From Victivallales bacterium (lineage in GTDB: Bacteria > Verrucomicrobiota > Lentisphaeria > Oligosphaerales > Oligosphaeraceae), in the NCBI GenBank assembly GCA_017543165.1, contig JAFYGL010000262.1, positions 1 to 5,635 on the forward strand: a stretch of 5,635 bases of DNA. Direction: 5' to 3'. This document shows, in pieces, positions 5,613 through 5,635 of this stretch. The notes beneath the pieces were generated by a model. The model worked only from the letters and a program-made list of their open reading frames with translations, ran no database searches and was not told where the DNA came from. Every line of letters starts with the position of its first letter. The first letter of the stretch is position 1. The position numbers and the translations under genes were made by a program.

Positions 5613-5635
5613 CGGGCACCGCAACGCGGTGCCCG
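5613..5635. repeat. Palindrome E at the right edge
   Basis: CGGGCACCGC (5613-5622) and GCGGTGCCCG (5626-5635) form a perfect 10-bp stem with an AAC loop, the same loop as palindrome D. The window stops exactly at the end of the arm, so the stem could be longer and any following T-run cannot be seen. It may belong to the same repeat family or be a terminator. Confidence 0.8.

Overview
The window carries four plus-strand protein genes (322-5340), apparently one transcription unit. A 321-bp non-coding leader with a large tandem repeat precedes them, and a cluster of GC-rich palindromes about 295 bp long follows. The coding DNA is moderately GC-rich. The gene set is a long bacterial CofE-like protein, RNase D, class I phosphomannose isomerase and a single-pass membrane protein with PKD-like repeats. 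Together with AT-rich leaders and mixed use of Shine-Dalgarno sites, this suggests a Gram-negative bacterium, possibly of the Planctomycetes-Verrucomicrobia-Lentisphaerota group. That assignment is inference and weak; no ribosomal or other marker gene is present.

Layout. Positions 1-135 hold fifteen 9-bp units of AAAAGGGAC type, running off the left edge. They are followed by a short inverted copy of the last two to three units (157-181), which makes a long hairpin. An AT-rich leader with a small palindrome (245-261) and a weak promoter candidate (267-297) leads into the genes: a CofE-like (F420-0:gamma-glutamyl ligase family) protein (322-1515), RNase D (rnd, 1556-2713), mannose-6-phosphate isomerase (manA, 2710-3813, ATGA overlap with rnd) and an unrecognised membrane-anchored protein (3850-5340). 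Both non-overlapping gene gaps (40 and 36 bp) contain a hairpin, and neither following gene has a clear Shine-Dalgarno sequence. From 5399 to the right edge there are at least five tight GC-rich hairpins. Two of them are exact inverted copies of each other around an 80-bp spacer.

How the genes work together. No shared pathway is evident. RNase D acts on stable-RNA 3' ends, ManA links fructose-6-phosphate to mannose metabolism, and the CofE-like protein has an unknown substrate here because no other F420 gene is visible. The last gene looks like a cytoplasm-to-envelope linker of unknown role. The two items most worth following up are the repeat structures at the two ends and the membrane protein; the enzymes are ordinary in sequence.
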